Shown one piece after another: positions 44,091 to 52,000 of a stretch of DNA of 64,000 nt; positions within the stretch are counted from its first letter, which is position 1; every line of letters starts with the position of its first letter. The notes beneath the pieces were generated by a model. That model had not been told where the DNA came from. It made no database searches and worked only from the letters and a program-made list of their open reading frames with translations. Origin of the DNA: NVTR01 sp036480115 (lineage in GTDB: Bacteria; Pseudomonadota; Alphaproteobacteria; Rhodobacterales; Rhodobacteraceae). The position numbers and the translations under genes are program-made. The DNA lies in NCBI GenBank assembly GCA_965224795.1, contig CBDDAE010000001.1:1116001-1180000 (forward strand). The letters are read 5' to 3'.

Positions 44091-44471
44091 TTACTTCTTC
44101 AGCGCCGCCGCAATCTCTTTCAACAGATCATTGTCGCTTGGGCCCGGATCTTCCGCCGGTGCTTCTTCCTCTGGACCCTTGGCCTTATTCACTGCCTTAA
44201 CCAACATGAACACCACGAACGCGATGATGATAAAGTTGATCAGCGCCATGATGAACTTACCGTAGGCAAACACTGCCCCGTCTTCACCGTCGCTCAGCTG
44301 AATGCCCAGACCCGAGAAATCGATCCCGCCCATGAACAGGCTGATGAGCGGATTGACCAGATCAGCTACCAGCGATCCGACAATCGCGGTAAACGCCGCG
44401 CCGATGATGATACCAACGGCCATGTCCATGACATTGCCCTTAGCGATAAAATCTTTGAACTCATTGATCAT
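44091..44471 (-). CDS. mscL: Large-conductance mechanosensitive channel
   Basis: A 126-residue inner-membrane channel that opens under high membrane tension to release solutes during osmotic downshock. TM1 carries the pore motif DMAVGIIIGAAFTAIVGSLV, the periplasmic loop holds an FSGLGIQLSDGEDGAVFAYG segment, and TM2 is FIMALINFIIIAFVVFMLV. The cytoplasmic C-terminus is acidic with a terminal helix (NDLLKEIAAALKK). It is convergent with the DUF1330 gene. Confidence 0.96.
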   Translation of the reverse strand: MINEFKDFIAKGNVMDMAVGIIIGAAFTAIVGSLVADLVNPLISLFMGGIDFSGLGIQLSDGEDGAVFAYGKFIMALINFIIIAFVVFMLVKAVNKAKGPEEEAPAEDPGPSDNDLLKEIAAALKK

Positions 44472-44614
44472 TATATTTCCCCACTATCCGTTTACTAATC
44501 GCGCAATCATTCGCGCATGTTTAGGCGGACTAACACATAAAATCTTGGCAGGTCACCTTACTTTTTGGGGAATTCTCACCTATGTGTCTCACAAGGAACA
44601 CAGAAAGATACCCC

Positions 44615-45313
44615 ATGAATTCCCTATCAAACCACCCAATCACCAAACGCTGGCCGGCCAAAGATGCAAACGTAATCCAGCTCTATTCCTTCCCGACGCC
44701 AAATGGCGTAAAAGCCTCGATCATGCTGGAAGAGATCGGCCTGGATTATGAGGCCCATACAGTCGGCCTGTCAGGTGACGTAACCACGCCCGAATTTCTT
44801 TCGCTAAACCCCAACAACAAAATCCCAGCCATAATCGATCCAAATGGCCCCGAGGGTGCTCCAATTGAACTGTTTGAAAGCGGCGCGATCCTGATTTATC
44901 TGGCAGAAAAATCCGGCCAGTTGCTACCAAAGGACACCAAAGGTCGCTATGAAACCCTGCAATGGCTGATGTTTCAGATGGGCGGCGTCGGGCCGATGTT
45001 TGGCCAATTGGGCTATTTCTACAAATTCGCAGGCTCGGAAATCGAAGACGAGCGCCCGGTGGAGCGCTACCTCGGTGAAACCAAACGCCTGTTGAAAGTG
45101 ATTAACCAGCAACTGGACGGCAAAGACTGGATCACTGGCAGTTATTCCATCGCCGACATTGCCATCGCACCGTGGCTGGCAGCTTTGGATTTCTACGGTG
45201 CCAAAGAAGAACTGGAATGGGACAACTTTAAGAACGCCGTCGCTTACCTTGATCGCTTTTACGCCCGCCCTGCGGTGCAAAAAGGCAAGGACATCCCGCC
45301 GCGCGACGGTTAA
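44615..45313 (+). CDS. yfcG: Glutathione S-transferase family protein, YfcG-like
   Basis: A 232-residue protein with the thioredoxin-like N-terminal GST domain: LYSFPTPNGVKASIMLEEIG, then NPNNKIPAIIDPNGPEG and LFESGAILIYLAEKSG, and a helical C-terminal domain (TLQWLMFQMGGVGPMFGQ). These match YfcG, a disulfide-bond reductase that uses two glutathiones. The ATG at 44615 is chosen; an in-frame ATG 11 codons earlier is possible. Its stop overlaps that of ytoQ by four bases. Confidence 0.88.
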   Translation: MNSLSNHPITKRWPAKDANVIQLYSFPTPNGVKASIMLEEIGLDYEAHTVGLSGDVTTPEFLSLNPNNKIPAIIDPNGPEGAPIELFESGAILIYLAEKSGQLLPKDTKGRYETLQWLMFQMGGVGPMFGQLGYFYKFAGSEIEDERPVERYLGETKRLLKVINQQLDGKDWITGSYSIADIAIAPWLAALDFYGAKEELEWDNFKNAVAYLDRFYARPAVQKGKDIPPRDG

Positions 45314-45753
45314 GCGGGCAAAGACCCGTCCAAAACATAGCGCAAAATCTCAACAACCTGCTGCGGCGTTTCAGTGACTGCCAGCGCCGCGGCATCCACT
45401 TCTTTCAACGCATGCTGGTGATCGGCCCCATGCATCACGATCAGTGACTTACCCAGCGCCGACGCATAGCCCGCATCAAATGCTGCGTTCCACTGTTTGT
45501 ATTTGTCACCAAACCGCACCACGACAATTTCCGCCGCTTCAATTGCGTTTCGCGTACGAATAGCATTCACTTTGGCGCCCTTGTGATCATGCCAGAACTT
45601 GTCCGCCTCAGCCCCCAATATCGCGACGCCGCAATCATCTGATGCGTCGTGATCCGTCACCGGGCAGCTGAACGTTACATCCAACCCCTTGGCGCCTTCA
45701 ATGATCTGCTCACGCCAATCACTGTGAATTTCACCTGACAAATAAACCTGCAT
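45310..45753 (-). CDS. ytoQ: YtoQ family protein
   Basis: A 147-residue protein of the YtoQ family, related to nucleoside 2-deoxyribosyltransferase-like folds. The N-terminus is MQVYLSGEIHSDWREQIIEG and a conserved DDCGVAILGAE ... WHDHKGAKVNAIRTRNAI follows. The function is unknown. The ATG at 45753 has GAAGGGG five bases upstream; that ribosome binding site is the tail of a dispersed element. It follows pheT by 47 bases on the same strand and is probably co-transcribed. Confidence 0.82.
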   Translation of the reverse strand: MQVYLSGEIHSDWREQIIEGAKGLDVTFSCPVTDHDASDDCGVAILGAEADKFWHDHKGAKVNAIRTRNAIEAAEIVVVRFGDKYKQWNAAFDAGYASALGKSLIVMHGADHQHALKEVDAAALAVTETPQQVVEILRYVLDGSLPA

Positions 45754-45761
45754 CGCCACCC

Positions 45762-45794
45762 CTTCATCTTTCCCAAAATATCCCCGCCGGAGGC
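45762..45794 (-). repeat. Dispersed intergenic element, copy 4, providing the ytoQ ribosome binding site
   Basis: Minus strand GCCTCCGGCGGGGATATTT (45794 down to 45776) with tail TGGGAAAGATGAAG, starting six bases after the pheT stop. The tail GAAGGGG sits five bases before the ytoQ ATG. Confidence 0.85.
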
Positions 45795-45800
45795 TCCGAC

Positions 45801-48212
45801 CTAGCCGCGCAGCACTCCACCCGTTGCCTTGGCAACGCCAGCCACAATCTTCGCCGACACCGCCTCAATGTCCTTATCGGTCAGGGTCGCATCCACTGGC
45901 TGCAAACGCACAGATATCGCCAAGGATTTCTTGCCCTCACCCATCTGCGCCTCAGCCTTGGCCCCGCCAAATTCGTCAAACACCGACACCGCTTCTATCA
46001 ACGCCTTATCCGCACCCGCCGCCGCATTCACCAGCGTCAAAGCCTCAACGCCCGCGTCCACCACAAAGGCAAAATCCCGTTCAACGGCCTGCAAATCATT
46101 CACCACCAGCGCTGCCCGCGTGGCGGATTTACTGCGCGGGAACGGAACCGCGGCGGGGAACACAGTGAACGCCACCGCCGGGCCCTTAACATCCATCGCC
46201 GCCAACACCTTTGGATGAACCTCACCAAATACCGCCAGAACTTTCTTTGGCCCCAGCCCAATCCGACCGGACCGACCCGGGTGCCACCAATCGGGTGCAT
46301 CGCGCAATACCTGCGCCTTGGCGGGCGCACCAATCGCCGACAGCACCGCCTGCGCATCCGCCTTGGCGTCATACACATCAACACCGCGACGCCCTGCATG
46401 GGGTTCGCGCCCCTGATTTTGCCCGATCAGCAACCCGGCCACCTGCGTCTGATATTCATCCGGCTCGCCACCGCTAAACGCCGGCCCCACCTCAAACAAT
46501 GCCATGTCCATGAATCCACGCGCCTGATTGCGCGCCGCCGCCGCCAATAGCCCCGGCAAAAGATCAGGCCGCATATGGCTCATTTCTGAACTGATCGGAT
46601 TGGCCAGCTTCACTGCATCCGCGCCACCGCCAAACAGCGCCGCCGAAGCACCATCAATGAACGAATAGGTCACACATTCATTATACCCCAGCGCCGCCGC
46701 CGTCCGGCGCGCAATACCTTCGCGCAACTGCATCGGCGTCAGGATCGGTTTGGCCACCCCAACAGGCCGCGCCATTGGTTTACCCACCAGCCCGCTAAGG
46801 GACGCAATGCGCGCCACTTCTTCCACCAGATCGGCCTCACCCTGCACATCCGGGCGCCAGCTTGGCACCGCTGCCATGTCGTTTTTGTCCAGCTCAAACC
46901 CAAGCGCTGTCAACGTCGCGCGCTGCGTCTCAGCCGGGATTTCCATCCCCACCAGCGACTGCACCCGGTCCGTATCCAACTGAAACGCCCGCACTACATC
47001 CGGCACTGCACCTGCGGTCACAACCTCGGAAACCTCACCACCGCAAAGCCCAACAATCATCTCAGCTGCCAGCCCCATCGCGCCTGCATTAAACCCCGGA
47101 TCAATGCCCCGTTCATTGCGATACCGCGCATCCGAATTGATCTTTAGCGCGCGCCCGGTCTTGGCAATCTGAATGGTCTCCCATACCGCCGCCTCGACAA
47201 ATACATTCACCGTGTCCGGCGTACACCCCGTGCGCAAACCGCCCATGATCCCACCAATACTGGCAATGCCCTCATCATCGGAAATCACCACCATCCCGGC
47301 GCTTAAGCTATGTTCCTTTTCATCCAGCCCGGTGAAGGTTTCGCCACCCTTGGCCCGATGCACCCGCAAATCACCGGCAACCTTATCGCCGTCAAACACA
47401 TGCAAAGGCCGGTTCATATCGTAGGTGAAAAAGTTCGTCACATCGACCAAAGCCGAAATCGGCCGCAGCCCAATCGCCCGTAACCGATCCTGCAACCATG
47501 CGGGGCTTGGCCCGTTTTTCACACCCCTTATCAACCGCCCCATGAACACTTCACAGCCGTCCACTTGGGCACCCTTATCAATCGTCACACCAATTGGGCT
47601 TTTGAATGTCCCTGTCACATCCGCCGTTTTGGCCGGTTTGAGCGTACCAAGCCCCCGCGCCGCCAGGTCCCGCGCAATCCCCCGCACGCCCAGCGCATCC
47701 GGCCTATTCGGCGTAATCGCAATCTCAATCACCGGGTCCACCTTGGCCGGATCATTCACCGCCAGCCAGTCAACAAAACTGTCGCCAACCTTGCCAGATG
47801 TCAGTTCAATAATCCCGTCATGCTCATCGCTTAGCTGCATTTCGCGCTCGGAGCACATCATCCCGTGGCTTTCGACGCCACGGATTTTGCCAACCTTGAT
47901 CGTCGTATCAATCCCCGGAATATACATGCCCGCCTGCGCAATCACGACGGTGATGCCTTCCCGCGCATTGGGTGCGCCGCAAATAATCTGCTTCACCCCC
48001 TGATCGGTTTCCACCTGACACACGCGCAGCCGGTCCGCATCCGGGTGCTGTTCAGCCGATTTCACATAGCCAATGCGAAAATCCTTCAAAGCATCAACCG
48101 GATTTTCAACGCCCTCAACCTCAAGGCCGACATCTGTCAGCACCTCACAAATGTCATCAACGCTTGCATCTGTCTCCAGATGATCCCGCAACCAGCTCAT
48201 GGTGAATTTCAT
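45801..48212 (-). CDS. pheT: Phenylalanyl-tRNA synthetase beta subunit
   Basis: An 803-residue subunit of the alpha2-beta2 enzyme. Domains in order: N-terminal KFTMSWLRDHLETDASVDDI; the tRNA-binding EMAP-II-like domain (about residues 40-150); B3/B4 editing domain (around 210-380, with GIDPGFNAGAMG); B5 (about 400-470); a catalytic-like core; and the C-terminal ferredoxin-fold anticodon-binding domain (AVERDFAFVVDAGVEA). It is separated from pheS by about 1.7 kb and several small genes. Confidence 0.97.
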   Translation of the reverse strand: MKFTMSWLRDHLETDASVDDICEVLTDVGLEVEGVENPVDALKDFRIGYVKSAEQHPDADRLRVCQVETDQGVKQIICGAPNAREGITVVIAQAGMYIPGIDTTIKVGKIRGVESHGMMCSEREMQLSDEHDGIIELTSGKVGDSFVDWLAVNDPAKVDPVIEIAITPNRPDALGVRGIARDLAARGLGTLKPAKTADVTGTFKSPIGVTIDKGAQVDGCEVFMGRLIRGVKNGPSPAWLQDRLRAIGLRPISALVDVTNFFTYDMNRPLHVFDGDKVAGDLRVHRAKGGETFTGLDEKEHSLSAGMVVISDDEGIASIGGIMGGLRTGCTPDTVNVFVEAAVWETIQIAKTGRALKINSDARYRNERGIDPGFNAGAMGLAAEMIVGLCGGEVSEVVTAGAVPDVVRAFQLDTDRVQSLVGMEIPAETQRATLTALGFELDKNDMAAVPSWRPDVQGEADLVEEVARIASLSGLVGKPMARPVGVAKPILTPMQLREGIARRTAAALGYNECVTYSFIDGASAALFGGGADAVKLANPISSEMSHMRPDLLPGLLAAAARNQARGFMDMALFEVGPAFSGGEPDEYQTQVAGLLIGQNQGREPHAGRRGVDVYDAKADAQAVLSAIGAPAKAQVLRDAPDWWHPGRSGRIGLGPKKVLAVFGEVHPKVLAAMDVKGPAVAFTVFPAAVPFPRSKSATRAALVVNDLQAVERDFAFVVDAGVEALTLVNAAAGADKALIEAVSVFDEFGGAKAEAQMGEGKKSLAISVRLQPVDATLTDKDIEAVSAKIVAGVAKATGGVLRG

Positions 48213-48366
48213 CGCAATTTTTCCGCCATTTTATCAATAATAACTGCCTTATCCGATCATTAACCTGCATGAAAGGCTTGTGTCATTTCCATGCCGAAAG
48301 AACCCCAAATCCGGCAAATTTTAAACAATTTCGTATGATTTAGTGAAAATTGGAAAGGAGTACCCA

Positions 48367-48621
48367 ATGGAAACCCGTGGGCCGATTATGATAGTAACCT
48401 CGCTCAGCCTCGTTTTTTCGATGGTTGCTGTGATCCATATTCAAAACCAGACCGAAGAAACGTCTTCCGATGGCATTAAGACCGTCGGCGAAGATTATGC
48501 CAGCTGTAGCTCGCGCGGTTTGGAAACCATGTTTGGCCGCTTGGGCTGTGCAAATTCATCCAAGGTCACCAATCGCAGAACAGCGGCCGGCGGTGCTGTT
48601 TTCCTTTCGATCAAAAACTAG
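48367..48621 (+). CDS. Small membrane-anchored protein of unknown function
   Basis: An 84-residue protein. The N-terminal segment (GPIMIVTSLSLVFSMVAVIHI) is a signal anchor or signal peptide; the rest would be periplasmic and has two cysteines (DYASCSS and RLGCANS) that may pair. AAGGAG lies six bases before the ATG at 48367. It is on the opposite strand from the pheS and pheT genes that flank this stretch. I do not recognise the family. Confidence 0.6.
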   Translation: METRGPIMIVTSLSLVFSMVAVIHIQNQTEETSSDGIKTVGEDYASCSSRGLETMFGRLGCANSSKVTNRRTAAGGAVFLSIKN

Positions 48622-48677
48622 CAAACACGTTTCAGGCAACTAGTGGCGCTGTTCGGTTGCCGGTTCAAATTTAAATT

Positions 48678-49007
48678 TCAACCCGCCATCCTTACCCGTA
48701 TCAGGGCCAAAGCCTCATCCGCCATTTCCTGCCAGTTCAACGCGCCATCCGGCACCTGAACCCATTCCTTCATTGCCCGCCCCTTGCCGGACGGATCAAA
48801 CAACTGACAGCCCCCGTTGGCCGCGATAATTTCCTGACACCGCGCCGCGTCCAGCTTGAACACCATGTCGTCCTGAAAGAACGCCAGAAACGCTTTGCCG
48901 TCCAGCTTGGCGCAGGGTTTGCCAAACAGATTGCCGGGGGCAATCGCCGCGTCCTGCACCGCCATACCGGCGATGATGGCGTCAAATTGCTGTTGGTTGC
49001 CGCTCAT
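48678..49007 (-). CDS. TfoX N-terminal-domain-like small protein
   Basis: A 109-residue protein. The segment APGNLFGKPCAKLDGKAFLA followed by FFQDDMVFKLDA resembles the TfoX/Sxy N-terminal domain (PF04993 type). It is probably a small cytosolic protein with no evident link to competence. The ATG overlaps the stop of the upstream ASCH-domain gene (ATGA), so the two are translationally coupled. The family call is moderate. Confidence 0.6.
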   Translation of the reverse strand: MSGNQQQFDAIIAGMAVQDAAIAPGNLFGKPCAKLDGKAFLAFFQDDMVFKLDAARCQEIIAANGGCQLFDPSGKGRAMKEWVQVPDGALNWQEMADEALALIRVRMAG

Positions 49008-49429
49008 TCCACCGGCTCCATATCCGACAGATCCTCAACCAACTCAAACCGCTCGCAGACAATTTCCATCTTGCCGGTGAAACCGCCATTGCGCTTGAAA
49101 AACTCAATGTGATCGCGCCGCCAACCTTTGTAATCCTCGTTCTCGCCCTCGGCCAAGGCAAACGCCTCACCGATCTCATCAAACGCCATGCGTTCCACAT
49201 GGGTCGTGCGGATCACCAACGCCGGGCTGCCATCCCAGTGCGTCGCAATATCACAGCGTCCCACCACCGGCATGTCTTCGCCGCCAGCCTCAAAATCCCG
49301 CAAGGCACCACAGGTCGCGGTTTTCTTACCCTTACGCACGAGGCTATTCAGCCGCGCGCACATTTCGGCGCTATCGCCAAACTTGAACATCCCCGCACCG
49401 GGGTATTTTTCGATCAGATCAATGGTCAT
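49004..49429 (-). CDS. ASCH-domain protein
   Basis: A 141-residue protein of the ASCH domain family, a PUA-like RNA- or base-binding fold. It has FKFGDSAEMCARLNSLVRKG, the conserved GKKTATCGAL strand, and RTTHVERMAFDEIGEAFALA with EGEN and WRRDHIEFF after it. A close relative, YqfB, is an amidohydrolase of acetylated cytidines; whether this one acts similarly is not known. It overlaps the next gene by four bases. Confidence 0.8.
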   Translation of the reverse strand: MTIDLIEKYPGAGMFKFGDSAEMCARLNSLVRKGKKTATCGALRDFEAGGEDMPVVGRCDIATHWDGSPALVIRTTHVERMAFDEIGEAFALAEGENEDYKGWRRDHIEFFKRNGGFTGKMEIVCERFELVEDLSDMEPVE

Positions 49430-49471
49430 TTTTGTTCTTTCATATCAGAGGGCCTCGCTTGACCTTGGGAG

Positions 49472-49526
49472 GGCGCATTTGCGCCTGCCGGTGGGGCAGG
49501 TCAGGCGCGGCCCGGAAAACCGGGCC
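49472..49526. repeat. Nested hairpin cluster in the gap before the ASCH-domain gene
   Basis: GCGCCTG (49481-49487) pairs with CAGGCGC (49502-49508), and immediately after it GGCCCGG (49509-49515) pairs with CCGGGCC (49520-49526) with an AAAA loop. No T run follows on either strand. It resembles REP-type intergenic repeats, but only one copy is in this window. Confidence 0.5.
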
Positions 49527-49568
49527 AAAACATCAAGATCAAATCCCATCATTCTCATTCATCCGTAG

Positions 49569-49587
49569 GGTGGGCATTCTGCCCACC
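49569..49587. repeat. Perfect hairpin GGTGGGCA-TTC-TGCCCACC
   Basis: An 8-bp perfect stem with a 3-base loop, in the sequence context CGTAGGGTGGGC that I have seen as a common intergenic palindrome in bacteria. It lies eight bases after the stop of the small membrane protein gene on the minus strand and may act as a transcript 3' end. Confidence 0.5.
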
Positions 49588-49594
49588 AATGGCG

Positions 49595-49867
49595 TTAGCA
49601 ATTGCCATCTGTCATTTCATCCAAGCGCTGATCGAAATCGTCCCGGGTTTTTAGGCAAGACATCCAAGAAATAACAAAAAAAGTCACTGGGATCACCGCT
49701 TGCGAAAACCATAGGGGCGTGAATGCCCCAAAATTAGCGCCAATAAGAAGAGTGACAAAAAGCACAAATGGAAGCTCGGGTCCTGCGGATTTGGGGCGCC
49801 TCACGCCCTTTTCCAGCAAAAGCTTTGCTTCCATAGTTTGACGATGTCGCTCTTCTGCCGATATCAT
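49595..49867 (-). CDS. Small membrane protein downstream of pheS
   Basis: A 90-residue protein with two membrane segments (LPFVLFVTLLIGANFGAF and FSQAVIPVTFFVISWMSC) between charged ends. It starts seven bases after the pheS stop, after a G-rich stretch that may be its ribosome binding site, so it is probably co-transcribed with pheS. A GTG one codon earlier is an alternative start. The function is unknown. Confidence 0.6.
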   Translation of the reverse strand: MISAEERHRQTMEAKLLLEKGVRRPKSAGPELPFVLFVTLLIGANFGAFTPLWFSQAVIPVTFFVISWMSCLKTRDDFDQRLDEMTDGNC

Positions 49868-49873
49868 CACCCC

Positions 49874-50938
49874 CTACACCCCCCCATGCAACGTCGGCAC
49901 ATCCAGCGCCCGAAACCCGTAATGCCGCAACCACCGCAAATCACTATCAAAAAACGCCCGCAAATCCGGTATCCCGTATTTCAGCATCGCGATCCGGTCT
50001 ACGCCCACGCCAAACGCAAACCCCTGCCACGCGTTCGGATCAACCCCCGCCGCGATCAAAACCTTCGGATGCACCATGCCGGAGCCCAGAACCTCCATCC
50101 AGCCGTCGCCTTCACCGATTTTCAACTGCCCGCCAACCCATGAACACTGAATATCCACCTCGGCAGACGGTTCCGTGAACGGAAAATGCGACGCCCGGAA
50201 CCGGGTTTTGACTTCAATCCCAAAGAACGCACTAAAGAACTCCTCCAGCACCCATTTCAGGTTGGCCATCGACAGGTCCTTATCAATCGCCAGCCCTTCC
50301 ACCTGATGGAACATCGGCGTGTGCGTCTGGTCGTAATCGCTGCGATACACCCGCCCCGGCGCAATGATCCGCACTGGTGCGCCGTGCTTTTCCATATGCC
50401 GGATTTGCACCGGCGACGTGTGCGTGCGCAACACATGCGGTGGGCGGTTATCGCCATCCTCACGGTTCATATAAAACGTATCAAATTCCTGGCGCGCAGG
50501 ATGGTGTGGCGGGATGTTCAGCGCGTCAAAATTGTAAAAATCATTCTCAATCTGCGGACCCTCGGCCACGGCAAACCCCATATCGGCGAATATCGCCGAA
50601 ACTTCTTCTGTCACCTGAGACACCGGATGGATCGTTCCCGCAGGCCGCGAACGCCCCGGCAATGTCACGTCCAGCCATTCGCCCCGCAACCGTTCATCCA
50701 ACGCCGCATCCCCCAACGCCGCCTTCTTGGCTGCCAGCGCCGACGTAATCTCATCCTTCAAGGCATTCAGCGCCGGTCCAACAACCTGCCGCTCCTCAGG
50801 CGTCATGCCGCCCAGCTTGCGCATCTCCAAAGCAACTTCGCCCTTCTTGCCTACAGCCGCCAAACGGATGGCTTCCAGCGCCGCCTCATCGCCAGCCCCG
50901 GCCACTAAATCCAAATACTTCTGCCGCAACCCGTCCAT
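49874..50938 (-). CDS. pheS: Phenylalanyl-tRNA synthetase alpha subunit
   Basis: A 354-residue subunit that carries the catalytic site of PheRS. An N-terminal coiled coil (DGLRQKYLDLVAGAGDEAAL onwards) is followed by the class II core: motif 2 region HTSPVQIRHMEKHGAPVRII and motif 3 FAFGVGVDRIAMLKYGIPDL. The start is the ATG at 50938. It follows rplT; a hairpin lies between the two genes, so pheS may be read past it or from its own promoter. Confidence 0.97.
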   Translation of the reverse strand: MDGLRQKYLDLVAGAGDEAALEAIRLAAVGKKGEVALEMRKLGGMTPEERQVVGPALNALKDEITSALAAKKAALGDAALDERLRGEWLDVTLPGRSRPAGTIHPVSQVTEEVSAIFADMGFAVAEGPQIENDFYNFDALNIPPHHPARQEFDTFYMNREDGDNRPPHVLRTHTSPVQIRHMEKHGAPVRIIAPGRVYRSDYDQTHTPMFHQVEGLAIDKDLSMANLKWVLEEFFSAFFGIEVKTRFRASHFPFTEPSAEVDIQCSWVGGQLKIGEGDGWMEVLGSGMVHPKVLIAAGVDPNAWQGFAFGVGVDRIAMLKYGIPDLRAFFDSDLRWLRHYGFRALDVPTLHGGV

Positions 50939-50986
50939 CCCGGACCCCTCTTAATATTCTCAGCCGTGCTATCACACCGGCCCCTA

Positions 50987-51026
50987 AACACAAGAAGCCG
51001 CGAGACCCGTACAGGTCCGCGGCTTC
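50987..51026 (-). terminator. Hairpin after rplT
   Basis: A 9-bp perfect stem GAAGCCGCG (50994-51002) / CGCGGCTTC (51018-51026), followed on the minus strand by TTGTGTTT. It ends the rpmI-rplT transcript or attenuates reading into pheS. Confidence 0.75.
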
Positions 51027-51049
51027 CTAATTTTCCTACCCGGTTTGGG

Positions 51050-51411
51050 TTAAGCGAGCGCGGCCTTTGCCTTTTCGACAATGGCTGTAAACGCGTCGGG
51101 TTCATGCACGGCCAGATCGGCCAGAACCTTGCGATCCACTTCAATACCGGCAATGACAGCCCGTTGATGAATTTGCTGTAAGTCAGCGCTTCATCATGGG
51201 CACGAACGGCCGCGTTGATCCGCTGAATCCACAGCGCGCGGAAATTGCGCTTGCGAACCTTACGGTCACGGGTGGCGTATTGGTTGGCCTTGTCCACGGC
51301 TTGCGTCGCGGTTTTGAACAACCGGCTGCGGGCACCGTAGTAACCCTTGGCCGCTTTGATAACTTTTTTATGGCGCGCCTTGGTGACGGGGCCGCTTACT
51401 GTTCTTGACAT
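51050..51411 (-). pseudogene. rplT: 50S ribosomal protein L20, interrupted by a one-base frameshift
   Basis: The first 84 or so residues are a normal L20 (TKARHKKVIKAAKGYYGARS, then RDRKVRKRNFRALWIQRI, SKFINGL). After the sequence TCATTGCCGG (minus strand, near 51151) the frame is lost. Adding one G (TTGGCC) restores AGIEVDRKVLADLAVHEPDA and FTAIVEKAKAALA with a stop at 51050, giving exactly 120 residues, the usual L20 length. L20 is needed for 50S assembly, so a base missing from the sequence is more likely than a real mutation. Uncorrected, the frame runs on into an unrelated tail. Confidence 0.93.
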
Positions 51412-51423
51412 ATCCGGCCCTCC

Positions 51424-51624
51424 TTAGCGGTCATATGGCATGTAGGATTTTACGATCTTGCTGTCAGGTGCTGACAGCTCGCTTGTCCCACGTGCGTTAC
51501 GAATGAATTTCTTGGTGCGTTTGATCATGCCGTGCTGCTTGCCAGCCTGCGCTGCCATAACTTTACCGGATGCTGTCACCTTAAAGCGCTTTTTGGCGCT
51601 TGATTTGGTCTTCATCTTGGGCAT
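51424..51624 (-). CDS. rpmI: 50S ribosomal protein L35
   Basis: A 66-residue basic protein of the large subunit. The N-terminus PKMKTKSSAKKRFKVTASGK and the C-terminal SDSKIVKSYMPY-like end (here APDSKIVKSYMPYDR) are typical. AAGGAG lies seven bases before the ATG at 51624. It is 12 bases before rplT in the usual rpmI-rplT order. infC is not adjacent. Confidence 0.96.
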   Translation of the reverse strand: MPKMKTKSSAKKRFKVTASGKVMAAQAGKQHGMIKRTKKFIRNARGTSELSAPDSKIVKSYMPYDR

Positions 51625-51746
51625 TTCCGTCTCCTTCATAGTCACGGTTTCTGCACGACTCGGCATGCCACTTTGGCCGGCCGTACACCTGAACTTGGCG
51701 CGTATAGGCCCGGGCAAGCGGGCTGGCAAGTTAAAAACGTCGCTGT

Positions 51747-51971
51747 TTAACGCATAAGGCTTCTAAATACGCTGACAAACACATCCGGAAAATTCCCGGC
51801 GGTGTAGGAATTTGGCTGTTTGTAAACCGCCCAGGCGATCATACTACCGCCGACCATGAACAAAATAGTTGCGGTTCTGGGCGCTCTTCCGGCAGAAAAC
51901 GCACTGATAACTGAGGGCACGGCAAACACCGCGATTATCACACCAAACACCAGTATTAGATCATTGTTCAT
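51747..51971 (-). CDS. Small two-helix membrane protein next to pyk
   Basis: A 74-residue protein with two membrane segments (LILVFGVIIAVFAVPSVISAF and ILFMVGGSMIAWAVY). It follows pyk by 29 bases on the same strand, suggesting a shared transcript. GGGAGCAGGG lies just before its ATG. I do not recognise a named family; the position beside pyk may be conserved in relatives. Confidence 0.65.
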   Translation of the reverse strand: MNNDLILVFGVIIAVFAVPSVISAFSAGRAPRTATILFMVGGSMIAWAVYKQPNSYTAGNFPDVFVSVFRSLMR

Positions 51972-52000
51972 CAGCCCTGCTCCCTTAGTTGTTCTTTTCT

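Noticed and set aside
50186..50908. A 240-codon plus-strand frame antisense to pheS
   Set aside because: Arginine- and histidine-rich shadow of pheS with no ribosome binding site.
50905..51049. A 168-residue L20 with a long unrelated tail
   Set aside because: The tail results from the frameshift and reads through the terminator hairpin into pheS; the corrected gene ends at 51050.
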